In this document: piece by piece, positions 47,852-59,789 of the stretch
Numbering within the stretch: the stretch's first letter is position 1
Layout of the letters: each line of letters begins with the position of its first letter
Assembly: GCF_000383515.1 (NCBI RefSeq)
Contig: NZ_KB911485.1
Coordinates: 58,341-122,340 of the forward strand
DNA length: 64,000 nucleotides
Reading direction: 5' to 3'
Source of the DNA: Mesomycoplasma hyorhinis ATCC 17981
Lineage (GTDB): Bacteria > Bacillota_I > Bacilli_A > Mycoplasmatales > Metamycoplasmataceae
The notes under the pieces: model-generated
The model's database searches: none
Told to the model about the DNA's origin: nothing
Seen by the model: only the letters and a program-made list of their open reading frames with translations
Program-made: the position numbers and the translations under genes

Positions 47852-48791
47852 AAAAATATTAAGTATTTTTTCTTCATTTTTTCCTTTATCATTGTTGATT
47901 TCTTGTTCAACCCAACTTAATACAACGACTGATTTAAAACAAATACAAAAAGAGCAAAAAAAACCTACTTTACAACAACAAAAAGAAGCAACATGAAGTC
48001 TTTTTCTAGAAAATTCAGTGATACAAAATATTTTAAAATTAGCTTATCCAAATGAAGATGCAAGAAATAGTTATATAGAATTTGAAAAACAAATTGATTC
48101 TCAAAAACAAGTCCAAAGACTCAAAAACGACTTCTTTTATTATTCATATATAAGAACAGAAACAGCTGCTTATAATGAAGAAAGCAAACCACTTTTTTAT
48201 ATTAAATCAAGAAACGATATTTTTGAAACAATAAGAAATGACTGACTTTGATTTTTATATTACATAAACAATATTTACTTCATTAAGTCTTTAAAATCTT
48301 TGGATTTATTTCAAAAAACAGGCGAAGAATTTACTGAAGATATTAGAGCATCTAATACATCTAGTTCACAATTTTACAAACCAAAAAACAATTTGTTCAC
48401 AAATATGTTGTATGAACTTGTTAATAATAATTTTGATCAAGTTTCAACTACTACAAATACTGTAACTTATTTTAAAGAATATAAAGTTTTATTCACAAAT
48501 GAAGACAATTTTGTTTTTGATTTAAATATTAAACACATATATGATTCAACAAAAACCAAAATTATAGATTCAAAGGTAACTTTATCTCCTTGATTGAAAA
48601 TTTTGCCTGATTATTTAAATGGTAAAAAAACAAACTTTAACCTTAAACAATATTTCTTTATAATGCTTCATTTTGGAGAACAAAATCCATTTAAAATTGG
48701 TCCACTAGATAAAACAGTTTATGAAGAATCCTTAGGTGGTGATCCAATAGACTTTTCTATGATCGACTTTGATTTTGACAAAAGCAAATAA
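47841..48791 (+). CDS. Lipoprotein with aromatic motif (cluster A, second)
   Basis: 316 residues. Lipobox LISC (Cys 22). The motif NDWLWFLYYINNIYFIKS near residue 136 is a variant of the one in the larger lipoprotein, followed by a region (SSSQFYKPKNNLFTNML and EDNFVFDLNIKHIYD) shared with the 53618-54550 gene. Strong RBS AAAGGAGAT. Start overlaps the preceding gene by 11 nt. Last gene of cluster A. Confidence 0.82.
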
Positions 48792-48826
48792 TTAAAAAAC
48801 TCTTCTTTTTTGAAGAGTTTTTTAAT
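48791..48826. terminator. Convergent bidirectional terminator
   Basis: ATTAAAAAACTCTTC/GAAGAGTTTTTTAAT perfect 15-bp stem with a T6-rich loop. Serves cluster A rightward and the dehydrogenase-like gene leftward. Confidence 0.88.
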
Positions 48827-48829
48827 TAT

Positions 48830-49741
48830 TTAAAACTGAATTTTCTTAATTTTATTATATAAATAATTAAGTCTGTGTTGGTAGGAAATTAATTGTTGTT
48901 GTTGTTCTTCTTTAGATAAAATTAAGTTCTTTACTTTCTTAACTCCGTGAAGATTAATCACTGCAGGTACGGAAAGAAAATTATCTTCAAATTCATAGTA
49001 TTTTTTAACAAAAACATTAGCAGTAAAGAAAAATTCTTTTTTATGATAAATACTGTTTATAAGCTTAAATAAAATAAAAGAAGCAGCAAAATGTGCTCGC
49101 CCTTTTTTAACAAAAACATCTAAATCTTTTTTGTTTGTTGAATTTAAACAATTAGCTAAAAAATCTTGATCAGAAATTTTGTATTTTTCTTTTATTTCAT
49201 CAAAATTAGCAAAATTATCACTTTTATCACCTAAAACAGATGCATCAAATTCGTAATGTTCGATTTTATCCTTTAAGAGTTTATGCAATCTCAAGTTTTC
49301 AAGCATAGTTCCAAAACCAATAATTTTTTCAGCTTCAAATTCAGTAGCTTCAGCATATAATTTTGCTAATGCAGCATTTGGTTGAGTTAATAAAATTGTT
49401 AATCCAAGAAAACCAGATTGTTTTACAAAATAAGCAATTTCATAAATTATCCTTGAATTTTCTTCATAAAACTCATGTTCTAGTTGCCCTGGCACAGCTC
49501 TAGCTTTTGCTCCAATAATTAATAAATCAACATCTTTTAACTCTGCATAACTAGCTGCTTTTATACTAAATTTAGTGCTTGCAAAACCAGAAAAGTCTTC
49601 AAAATCAAGTACATTTCCATCTCTTGGCCCTTCAAATTTATCAATAATTAGAATCTCATAATGATCATTTGAAAGAATGAGATTATTTACTAAACCTACA
49701 CAAACCTTGTCGGCCCCTACAATTGCTATTTTCATATTCAT
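48830..49741 (-). CDS. Lactate/malate dehydrogenase-family protein lacking catalytic residues
   Basis: 303 residues with the LDH Rossmann layout: MKIAIVGADKVCVGLVNNLI, VLDFEDFSGFAST, DLLIIGAKARAVPGQ, TQPNAA in place of NPVD, GFGTMLENLRLHKLL in place of GTxLDxxR. The catalytic GEHGDS site reads LGDKSDN, so the active-site His is Lys, and the substrate-loop Arg is not seen (GQLEHE where QKPGxTR is expected). The binding Arg of LENLR is kept. So it is probably not an active L-lactate dehydrogenase. No RBS-like purine run is obvious before ATG. Lies between the two ABC-lipoprotein clusters on the opposite strand. Confidence 0.75.
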   Translation of the reverse strand: MNMKIAIVGADKVCVGLVNNLILSNDHYEILIIDKFEGPRDGNVLDFEDFSGFASTKFSIKAASYAELKDVDLLIIGAKARAVPGQLEHEFYEENSRIIYEIAYFVKQSGFLGLTILLTQPNAALAKLYAEATEFEAEKIIGFGTMLENLRLHKLLKDKIEHYEFDASVLGDKSDNFANFDEIKEKYKISDQDFLANCLNSTNKKDLDVFVKKGRAHFAASFILFKLINSIYHKKEFFFTANVFVKKYYEFEDNFLSVPAVINLHGVKKVKNLILSKEEQQQQLISYQHRLNYLYNKIKKIQF

Positions 49742-49805
49742 CTTTTCTATATTAAATTAATTAATAATTATAATCAAAACTATATTATTTTAAATTCTTA
49801 TTTGT

Positions 49806-49811
49806 TATAAT
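49806..49811 (+). promoter_or_regulatory. -10 box of cluster B
   Basis: TATAAT in TTGTTATAATAAAG, about 50 nt before the cluster B permease start. No clear RBS precedes that ATG. Confidence 0.5.
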
Positions 49812-49864
49812 AAAGAAACAAATAAAAAAAGTTTAATTAGAAAGCGAAATTTAACCATTTTCTT

Positions 49865-51655
49865 ATGAAAATTCCATTTAATTTATCAATATTTAAAAAT
49901 TTATACTTAAACTCATTAATTCAATATGTTTTTTCTAGAAAAACAACTTATATTCTACCAGCCATAATGATAGTGTGAAGCTTTATTTTTTCACTTATTT
50001 CGTTTTCTTTTGCAACTCAAGATAATTTTTTAATTTTTAGTTTTGTATTTTTTTTAATTAATCTTCTTTTTACAGTTGTTTTTGGTTCTTGTAAGTTTTT
50101 AAATGTTTTTTATGATTTATACAGAGATGGATTAGATACTATTTTATTTACAAAACCATACTCAAGAAAACATATTAATGCAACTAAGATTTTGTTTTGT
50201 ATTCTTTTAGCAATCACGTGATCTTTAATTTTTATGGGTTGCAACTGAATTTTTTATGTTTTTAATATAGTAAATATTGAACAAATTAAAGCTTGATCAG
50301 GTTGAGATTTCTTTTCACCCCTTTTTGCTTTTTTGATTTTTGGTTCTATTTCAGGACTTTTAGCTTCAAGATTTAATTTTAAATTATCAATAACAACACC
50401 AATCGCACTTTTTACACCTTTACTTTTTTTGGGCACAGCTACTTCTGTGTTTGCAACTCCAAGTAATTTAAATTATGCTCATTACTTAAATCTTCCAGAT
50501 TCTAAAACTGATTCACAAACAATTTTAGATTTAGAAAAGTTTTATTTAAATAACAATGAAGATACTTTTTATTTAATTCCAAAAAATGTTTCCAATACAA
50601 AAATAAGCCAAAAACAAGCAAATTTTCTTTCTGATGCTTGAAATAAATCATCATCTTCTTCACAACTTTGACAAGCTATTTCTTATTTATCACTACCGTA
50701 TCAATTTATTAATGTTTTTAATTACAGTAATCAAGGATTGTTACGACAAAAACCAAATAAAGAAACTTCAGATTTAGGAAGTTATATTTATTATCATGGT
50801 TTAGAATCAGCAGAAAATAGCTACGAAGTCAACCATTTTGTGTCATTACCCACTTATAATTTAACATTAGATAATCCAACTAAAAAATATTATTTAGTTC
50901 CTGGTTCTTTAAAAAATAACACTGTTTTTGATAATCAACAAAATAAAGACATTATTTATGCAAATAAAAACGCATCTAATTTCAATTTTCCATTTAAAGA
51001 AGATGATCAAATTTTTGGTGTTCCTAATAATTTAGTGGGTAAAATCAAATGAGAATATTTAAAGCAAATTTTAGAATCTAAGACCTTTTTAATTCAAGCA
51101 AAATTGTTTTATAGTTCATTAAATACTCATTTAAGTAAACAACAATATTTAGAGAAAATATCTTCATTTATAAAGCAAAATGAAGAAAATCAATTTAAAA
51201 ATTTAACTGATAATAACACTGTAGTTTTAAATTCTTTTTTAGACACTTCTAAAATAAAAAGTAATTTAGAAAAAAATATTTATATTGCAACAGCTTTAAT
51301 TTATTATCTATTTTTTAACAATAATCAATCACCAATTTTTAATACATTATTAAAAAATGAAGACGGAAGTTACAAACCAGAGAAATTTTCAATTAGTATA
51401 GATAATCAAGATTATTTCATTGGTGGTTATGCTTCTTATGTGGCAGAACAAAGAGAAATCAACAACAAAACAATTTATAGATATCATTTAAGTGATTCCA
51501 ATAACTTTTTATTCCAACCAGTTGAAGAAGTGTATCAAGTAACTGTTAAAACTCATGTTGTAAAGAAAAATACATTTGTGCTTGAATGAATTTTAATTAG
51601 TGCGATAATGTTATTTTCTTTATATTCTTTACACAATAAAAAGGATTATAGATAA
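49865..51655 (+). CDS. ABC-2-like permease with large extracellular domain (cluster B)
   Basis: 596 residues, a full-length paralogue of the cluster A permease: same five N-terminal helices, ectodomain and final helix (WILISAIMLFSLYSL), and the shared KPYSRKH loop, YLVPGSLKNNT, ATALIYYLFFNN and GGYASYVAE stretches. No disruption. The stop overlaps the ATG of its ATPase (TAATG), the same coupling as in cluster A. The preserved architecture indicates an old segmental duplication. Confidence 0.8.
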
Positions 51656-52395
51656 TGAAATCCAAATGAATGTTAAAAGTTAAGAATTTGAAAGTTAATT
51701 TAAAACTAAAAAAAGCTATAGTAAATAAAATTAATTTTTTAGTAGCTCATAACGAAATTCATGCACTAATTGGTGATAATGGATCAGGAAAAAGCTCAAT
51801 TATTAAAGCAATTGTAGATTCTTATACAAATTACACAGGAGAAATTTTTATTAATAATGTAAATTCACGTCTTGCAAACTCAAAAAAACACATTGGATAT
51901 GTTCCTGATGTGCTTGATTTTCCTAGAGAAATGAGCACGCATAAATACTTACTATTATTAGGAAAAATTTCAAATTTACCTATAGAAACTATAGAGAAAA
52001 GAATAGATAAGTTTTTAGCAATTTTTAAAATAGAGCATTTAAAACAGCAAAAACCTTATTATTTTTCACCAGGACAAAAAAGAAAGATTTCATTAATTCA
52101 AGCTTTGATCCACAATCCAAGTTTTGTGATTTTAGATGAACCATTATCTCGTTTGGATTACACAAGTAAATTAGATGTTGTTTATATGCTAAAGCAGTTA
52201 AAACATCAAGGTAAAACAATTTTAATAAGTACAAACAATTTAGAAGAAATGGAAGAACTAGTTGACTCAGTTACCTTCATAAATGAAGGAAAAATCATTT
52301 ATTCAGGTAAGAAAGAACAAAGACTAGATCACTTTTTTATAAACAAAAATATTTTAAAATATGAGCAGGAAATTGCAAATGATGAAGAAAATTAA
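51655..52395 (+). CDS. ABC transporter ATP-binding protein (cluster B), H-loop His missing
   Basis: 246 residues. Walker A GDNGSGKSS, signature SPGQKRKISLIQ, Walker B FVILDEPLSRLD. The H-loop reads ISTNNLEE where cluster A has LSSHNLSE, so the switch His that contacts the gamma phosphate is Asn. The opening codons (MKSKWMLKV) include a UGA Trp, which hides the true start. It pairs with the permease before it. ATP hydrolysis may be impaired. Confidence 0.88.
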
Positions 52396-53563
52396 AAATT
52401 ATTTATTGTTTTTTCCAGTTTTATCTTCTAGTTTTTTGCTTATTTCTTGTGCAGAGGTTTCAAATTTTTATATACCTGAAAATAAAGTTTATAAAAAAGA
52501 AAATAGTTCAATAACTCAACTTCTTAACAATATTTACATTGAAAGAGACAAACAAAAAGATGCTTATATTTTTCAAGAAAATAATTTAAATACAACCCAA
52601 CTACTTGAAGAATTAAAATATTCTTTCTCTTTTTATAATCCAAGTTTATTCAAAATTGATACAACCCAATCTCAAGATTTAAAAAGTTATGCAAAACATA
52701 CAATTTATAACAATTTCACAAATAATTGATTGTTTATATTAAACAATATTAAGGAATTTGAATTTGCTTTTAATCCATATTCTTTTTCTTATTCCCCTTA
52801 TACTGAAGAAAAAGAAGATTTTGAAAATCAACCACAAACATTTTTACAAATTGAAAGTGAAAAATTTTTATTTATAAAAAAACAAATTGTTTCTGAAAAT
52901 TCTTATTGAGATTCACAAAATATTTATTATTTAATTTTTGATAAAAATAAAATTCTAAGACTTTGAACATTTGAAAAAGATCAAAAAATTTATGCCAGAT
53001 TAGATTTTGATCTTTTAGTTTATAAAGATAATCCAAATTTTATTGTTAGTTTTATAGATGAAATTCATAATAAAATTTTAAATTACTCATTAAAAAGCAA
53101 GTCAGAAGAAATAAAAAGAATTAATGCAAATTTTCAAGCTAGTGAAGCACAAGAAATTGAAGCTTTAAGAGAAAATAACAATAAATTAGAAAAAAAAGAA
53201 CAAAAATCAGAAGAAGAAATTGAAAAACAAATTAAAGAAATTCAAGCTAGTTATAAAGAAAAAATTCAACAAGCAGTTGATCAAATCAATGATAAATATT
53301 TGAATATCCAATCTATTAATGAAGAATCTAAATATAATATTTTTAAAAATAATTATTACATTTCTTTAAATTCGAGCTTAAATTTTTTAAAAAACAAATG
53401 AGATTTTCAAAAATATAGTTTTAGAAATATTTCTTCAGAAATTCTTCAAACCAATAGAAATTTAAAGTCTTTACCTACAAAATCTAATTCTTTTCTAGAT
53501 GCAAAAGACAAAAGTTTTTTAAAATATGAAAATCATAATTTTCAAATTCAAAAAGAAATTTAG
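52379..53563 (+). CDS. Shortened lipoprotein with aromatic motif (cluster B)
   Basis: 394 residues. Lipobox LISC (near Cys 25). The motif NNWLFILNNIKEFEFAFNP near residue 117 matches the first one of the 796-residue cluster A lipoprotein, as do YAKHT-type flanks and TFEKDQKIYARLDFD. A coiled-coil (SEEEIEKQIKEIQASYKEK) replaces the Gly/Ser linker. It ends at TAG 53561, where the paralogue goes on for some 240 residues with a second aromatic motif. The ATG at 52379 (with AGGAAA 9 nt ahead) overlaps the ATPase end; an in-frame upstream ATG at 52361 is possible. Confidence 0.78.
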
Positions 53564-53617
53564 CTTCAAAAATGAAGTTTTTTAGTAGAACAATTTTAGT
53601 AAATCGCAGAGGATACA

Positions 53618-54550
53618 ATGATTAAAAAAAATAAATGAAGTTTCTTATTATTATTTTTACCTTCATTAATTTTAGTTTCTTGTTCTACTCAAGAATCAAA
53701 ATCTGATGTACCTTTGGTTGCGCTTGAACACAATAAAAGTGAAGAATTAACACCAGCACAACAACACGAAAAAGAATGACAAACTTTTTTAAATAATCAA
53801 GTAATTTCAAACTTGTTAGATCTTGTGTTCCTTCACACAACAGAAAAAGAAGGTTACATTAATTCACAAAAATTTCTTGATTCAGAAGAGTACTCCAAAC
53901 TAATTAAAGGTTATTTGTATTATTATAATTATTCAAATATGGATTCTGACGGCATTCCATATGCTTATTCAGTTGCTTTGGAAAAAATAACCAATCTTTT
54001 TTCCAAAAATTGACTTTGATTTTTATTTTATGTTAACAAAATTTATTTTATGAAAATACCAAATATCAATAATCAAGATAGTAGTCAAATTGCTTTTATT
54101 AGAAAATCAAATTCAGAAAATTCAAGTTTTTATAGACCACAATCTAATGTTTTTTTCGATATTGTTTATAAAAAAATTGAAGATAATTTAGACAAACCAA
54201 TTTCAGAAGTAAATGAGTATTCGAAAAAATATCAAATTTTAATCAAAAATCAAGACAATTTTGTTTTTACTATTAATGTTGTACACACTTATAATAATTT
54301 AAAAAATAAAATTAAAAATACTTCTGTTTTTTTATCACCTTATATTTTAATTCCTAACAAAAACTGAACCAGACAAGAAAGAAATTTAAATTTAGAAAAT
54401 TTTTCCAAAGAAATTTTTTCTAATGAAGAAAATCAAGGAAAAAATGAAAAATTAATTGAAAATAATGCAAAATTTTATTACAATCTAAAAACAGATATTA
54501 TAGCTTTTGTTTTTTCTGATTTAATCTTTAAAAATAAAGAAAAAAGATAA
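53618..54550 (+). CDS. Lipoprotein with aromatic motif (cluster B, second)
   Basis: 310 residues. Basic start, lipobox LVSC (Cys 22). KNWLWFLFYVNKIYFMK near residue 131 and NSSFYRPQSNVFFDIVY, DNFVFTINVVHTYNN match the cluster A second lipoprotein. GAGGATAC ribosome binding site. The 54 nt between it and the shortened lipoprotein contain a short unmatched reading frame only. The end (FYYNLKTDIIAFVFSDL) is longer than in cluster A. Confidence 0.8.
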
Positions 54551-54601
54551 AAAACTGTTATAATTATTATCAATAAAAACTAAGGAAATACTTATACAAA
54601 C

Positions 54602-55150
54602 ATGTTAAACAAAATTAGATATGACGGGAAAACTCAAAGGAAAACTTTTTTACAAGAATTATTTTTTGGTTTTACTTGAGGAGCCAGTCATTTTTATTTA
54701 AAAAATTTCTTTCTAGGAATTGTAAGAGCAGGTCTTTTCTGGATTTCAATATTAATGATAATTGTTGCAGTTGCAGTAAAAGAAAGTGGTGCATTATCAA
54801 GAGGAACTGATGGTTTTTGAGTTGTTATTATAGTAGCTCTTGTATTCATGGGATTATTACTAGTTTGATGACTTTTTTTACTAGTTCAAATATGAAGAGG
54901 TACTATGAAGGATGCAGAAGGTACAGCAATTAAGTTCTGATCTTCTAGAAAAAAAGTAGTTGAAGAAATTGAACCTCAAGAATTAGTTGAAGAAACAGCA
55001 GAGGACACAGTTCACCAACCATTTGACCAACCTGCATTATTAATAGAAGAAGATCATTTACTAGAAGATACAGATCCTCATAGAATTACTCGTATTCACA
55101 ATAGTAAATGTAAAGTTCACTTTCCTCCAACTCATTTAAGAGAGGAATAA
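54602..55150 (+). CDS. TM2-domain-like membrane protein
   Basis: 182 residues. After a short basic start, LFFGFTWGASHFYLKNFFLG resembles the TM2 pattern (G-x-H-x-F-Y-L-x(4)-G), followed by two membrane helices (about 40-62 and 75-100) and a long acidic cytosolic tail (VEEIEPQELVEETAEDT). TM2 proteins are small membrane proteins of unclear function. Several UGA Trp codons. RBS AAGGAAA lies some 15 nt upstream. Own terminator. Confidence 0.65.
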
Positions 55151-55165
55151 AAATAATAAATAATT

Positions 55166-55200
55166 AAAATAAAGCAGATGAAAATTTGCTTTATTTTTTT
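55166..55200 (+). terminator. Terminator after TM2-like gene
   Basis: AAAATAAAGCA/TGCTTTATTTT stem followed by T4. Confidence 0.85.
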
Positions 55201-55216
55201 ACTAAGGAGGATATAA

Positions 55217-55822
55217 ATGAGACTTAAAAAAATTCCTGATGCATTAGAACAATTGAGACAGTCGAATTTTTTAATAGAAAATTTTCCACTTCAAATAGAT
55301 GCTAATTGAATAGTTGAAATTGGAATGGGAAAAGGAGATATGTTAGTTGAACTAGCGAGATTAAATCCTGATAAAAAATTTTTAGGAATTGAAAAATTTG
55401 ATTCAGCAGCTGTTAAAGCGATTAAAAAAGCTAAAAAATATAATTTAACTAATTTTTTTATTATTTGTTCAGATGTTAAAGACATTTTAGAAAAAATAAG
55501 TGGAACAACAGATTTAATTTGATTAACATTTTCTGATCCATGACCTAAAAAACGACATCTAAAACGACGTTTAACATATAAAGATTTTTTAGTAATTTAT
55601 AAAAATTTACTTTCAAAAGAAGGAATTTTAAAACTAAAAACAGATAATGATGGTTTTTTTGAGTATTCCCTTGAGTCATTAACTGAATTTGGTGCACAAA
55701 TTTTATACAAAACCACAAATCTTCATGCAGATGCAAAAAATGAAGATAATATCTTTACTGATTATGAAATAAAATGAAGCCAAAAAGATAAAAATATAAA
55801 CTATTTAGAAGCAAAATTTTAA
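55217..55822 (+). CDS. trmB: tRNA (guanine-N7-)-methyltransferase
   Basis: 201 residues. SAM-binding VEIGMGKGDMLVELA, LGIEKFD, and the family signature LTFSDPWPKKRHLKRRL, then LKTDND and FTDYEIKW near the end. It methylates G46 of tRNA. RBS AAGGAGG. Two UGA Trp codons. Monocistronic or with the aminopeptidase gene 62 nt downstream. Confidence 0.95.
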
Positions 55823-55884
55823 AATGTTTTATAATTAAAAGATCTATCTAAAATTAATATTAACAACATAAAAGAAGGATGAAA

Positions 55885-57261
55885 ATGATTAAATATTCAC
55901 AAATGTTTTCAGAAAATTCATTAGTATTAAGACCGGCTTTTAATACTAATGAAAGAGAATTTTTACAAAAAGAAAAATTTGCAACTACAGAATTTTTAAC
56001 AGAAAGAGAAGTATTACTTTATTTAGATGAAGCTAAAGAACTTTCTCTAGAAGAAATGAAAAAAATTGCTTCACTTTTAGCTAAGTATCCAAGAGAATTA
56101 GAAGTAGATTTAGATGCATTTTTTGAATTTTTATCAGCAAAAGCACAAAGAGAATTTGTAGAAAAATTAGTTGATAGATATATTTATTTAAATGCTGATG
56201 TTTATTCACAAAGAAGTGATAAAGAAAAAACAAGAGCAAAAATTAAAGATTTAACATTAGTTTCTTCAAGATTAGAAGATTTTCAAGATTTTATTAATAA
56301 AGCAGAAACAATAGCAAATGCTGTAAATTTTGCTCGTCTTTTCCAAAATACACCTCCAAATATTTGTAATTCAGAATTCTTAGCAGATAAAATTGTAGAA
56401 AAATTAAGTACAAATGCAAATTTAAAAATTAGAGTTTTAGGAAAAACACAAATTCAAAATTTAGGAATGAATTTATTATTAGCTGTTAACAAAGGTTCAG
56501 TTTATCAACCAAGATTAGTAACTGTTGAGTATAATGGAAATCCTGATTCAGAAGAAAAAATTGCACTCGTAGGTAAAGGAATCACTTTTGACTCAGGTGG
56601 ATACAACATTAAAACAGGTATGTTTATGAGAGGTATGAAATACGATATGTCAGGTGCAATTATTGCTGCATCAGCTATTGACACAATCGTTAAATTTTCA
56701 CCAAAAGTAAATGTAGTTGCAGTTTTACCTTTAACAGATAATAGAGTAAATGGAGATGCTAATTTACCAGATAATGTTTGAAAATCTATGAATGGAAAAT
56801 CAGTAGAAATAACAAACACTGATGCTGAGGGAAGACTAATTTTAGGTGATGCTTTAACATATGCAATTAGAGAATTAAAAGCTAATAAATTATTCACAAT
56901 CGCAACATTAACAGGTGCTATGTCCATTGCTTTAGGATCAACATTTACAGGCACTTTTGCTACAGATGATTCATTCTGAAAAGAATTTAGAAAAGCTGCT
57001 GAATTAGCAGATGAATTAGTTTGAAGAATGCCATTACATGCTGAATTTGCTAAAGGAAATAATTCTTCACCAGTTGCAGATATAGTAAACGCTGATTATT
57101 CAGGAAAAGCTGGTTCTTCTTCAGCTGCTATGTTTGTTGCAGAATTTAGAGAAAACTTACCTTTAATTCACTTAGATATTGCAGGAACAGCAAATGTGGA
57201 TAAAAATCCAACAGGTGTTATGGTTAAAACATTAGTTGAATTTATATTACACCACAAATAA
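55885..57261 (+). CDS. Leucyl aminopeptidase, M17 family
   Basis: 458 residues. [15 protein letters not shown] holds the first Lys and Asp ligands, MKYDMSGA the next, and [17 protein letters not shown] the catalytic signature of cytosol aminopeptidase; a C-terminal [10 protein letters not shown] and HLDIAGTA follow. It removes N-terminal residues in the cytosol with two metals. AGAAGGA lies 7 nt before the ATG at 55885; an in-frame ATG at 55879 overlaps that RBS. Two UGA Trp codons. Confidence 0.93.
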
Positions 57262-57272
57262 AAAAACTTTTT

Positions 57273-57309
57273 AAAACAAAAAACCGGATAAAATCCGGTT
57301 TTTTGTTTT
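57273..57309. terminator. Convergent bidirectional terminator
   Basis: AAAACAAAAAACCGGAT paired with its exact complement through a short AAA loop. Serves the aminopeptidase gene rightward and dnaJ leftward. Confidence 0.88.
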
Positions 57310-57315
57310 AATTTA

Positions 57316-58434
57316 TTAAAAATCTTTAAGCCATTTTGCTTTTGTTTTATCTTTAACTGATTTGAAAATTTGACTAAGATCTTTTTTCTCTGATCTGGAT
57401 AATTCAGGAACATATAATTCTAAATGAACTTTAAAGTCCCCAATAATATTTTTATTTCTAGGATCTTTTGCTCCTTTATGATAAATAGTAATTACATCTC
57501 CTGATTTGTTATTATTTTTTAGACTAATAGTTTCCATGCCATAAGGAGTTGGAACTTCGACTGCGTTTTCTTGAATTATATCAACAACAGAAACAGGTAA
57601 TGTTAAGTGAATGTCATTCCCAGCTCTTGTGTAGTGTTTGTGATTTGTTACATTAATTTTTATATATAAATCACCACTTGGTCCTTTGTTTTGTCCTGGT
57701 CCACCAAAACCTGTTAATGTCATACTATCACCATTTCTAATCCCGGCTGGAATCGCGATATCAATATTTTTTGTTACTTTAACAATTTTTTGACCTTTAC
57801 ATTGTGAACATTTTTTAGTAATTATTTTTCCTTGACCAGCACATTTTGAACACACTGTTGTGTTTTTCATTTTTCCAAATGCACCTAGTGAAACATATTC
57901 TTCAACAAATCCAGAGCCGTGACAATTAGAACATTCTAATAAATCATTTTTGGATTCAGCACCTAATCCATCACAAGTTGGACAAGTTTCATATTTATCT
58001 AAATCTTGTTTGATTGTTTTTCCTAAAATAGATTCTATAAAACTAATAGTTACATTTGCTTGATAATTGCTTCCTTTTATTGGTCTGTTTGTTTGTCTTG
58101 AAGAATTATTAAAGCCAAAACCCGAACCAAAATCTGAAAACATATCACTAAAAAAGTCTGAAAAACCACTAAATCCCTGAGAGTAGCTACCACCACCGAA
58201 TCCACTGTTTGGATCAAAAGCAGAATGCCCGAATTGATCATATTTAGCTCTTTTATCTTTATCAGAAAGGATTTCGTAAGCTTCATTTATTTCTTTAAAT
58301 TTAGCTTCAGCATCTTTTTCCTTATTTTTATCAGGGTGATATTTCATTGCTAAACTACGATATGCTTTTTTAATCTCAGCTTCTGTTGCGGATTTACTAA
58401 TTCCTAATACTTCATAATAATCTTTTTTACTCAT
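57316..58434 (-). CDS. dnaJ: Chaperone protein DnaJ
   Basis: 372 residues. J domain with HPD ([17 protein letters not shown]), a Gly/Phe linker ([17 protein letters not shown]), four CxxCxGxG zinc motifs ([32 protein letters not shown], the last imperfect), and the C-terminal peptide-binding domain. It stimulates DnaK. A CIRCE operator covers the promoter start region 12 nt upstream, so heat-shock control by HrcA is expected. The ATG at 58434 is preferred to an upstream ATG at 58452 that lies within the operator. Confidence 0.95.
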   Translation of the reverse strand: MSKKDYYEVLGISKSATEAEIKKAYRSLAMKYHPDKNKEKDAEAKFKEINEAYEILSDKDKRAKYDQFGHSAFDPNSGFGGGSYSQGFSGFSDFFSDMFSDFGSGFGFNNSSRQTNRPIKGSNYQANVTISFIESILGKTIKQDLDKYETCPTCDGLGAESKNDLLECSNCHGSGFVEEYVSLGAFGKMKNTTVCSKCAGQGKIITKKCSQCKGQKIVKVTKNIDIAIPAGIRNGDSMTLTGFGGPGQNKGPSGDLYIKINVTNHKHYTRAGNDIHLTLPVSVVDIIQENAVEVPTPYGMETISLKNNNKSGDVITIYHKGAKDPRNKNIIGDFKVHLELYVPELSRSEKKDLSQIFKSVKDKTKAKWLKDF

Positions 58435-58445
58435 AGAAAGAAATT

Positions 58446-58472
58446 TTAGCACAAAAGAGTTTAAAGTGCTAA
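58446..58472 (-). promoter_or_regulatory. CIRCE (HrcA operator) of dnaJ
   Basis: TTAGCAC-N13-GTGCTAA on either strand, 27 nt in all, the CIRCE layout (TTAGCACTC-N9-GAGTGCTAA) with the inner two positions of one arm changed. A TATAAA box lies next to it at about 58472-58480 (minus). Confidence 0.8.
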
Positions 58473-58477
58473 TAATT

Positions 58478-59656
<1,179 letters not shown>

Positions 59657-59722
59657 TTACAGAGATAATTTCTCTTATTTTTTCTTCTAAAATGAAGCTT
59701 TTTTACAATAAAGTAGTACTTT

Positions 59723-59756
59723 TTGCTTGCTATATATATATATATATATATATACT
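59723..59756 (+). repeat. (TA)12 tract placed as a -35/-10 spacer
   Basis: Twelve TA repeats at 59731-59754. TTGCTA (59727-59732) and TATACT (59751-59756) have the look of -35 and -10 hexamers with an 18-nt spacer made only of TA repeats. Slippage would change the spacing. Downstream are the DNA methyltransferase and endonuclease genes. TTGCTT (59723-59728) with another -10 (TATATT, 59762-59767) is an alternative. Confidence 0.65.
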
Positions 59757-59789
59757 TAGCGTATATTAAATTTTTAAAATGGACGCTAA

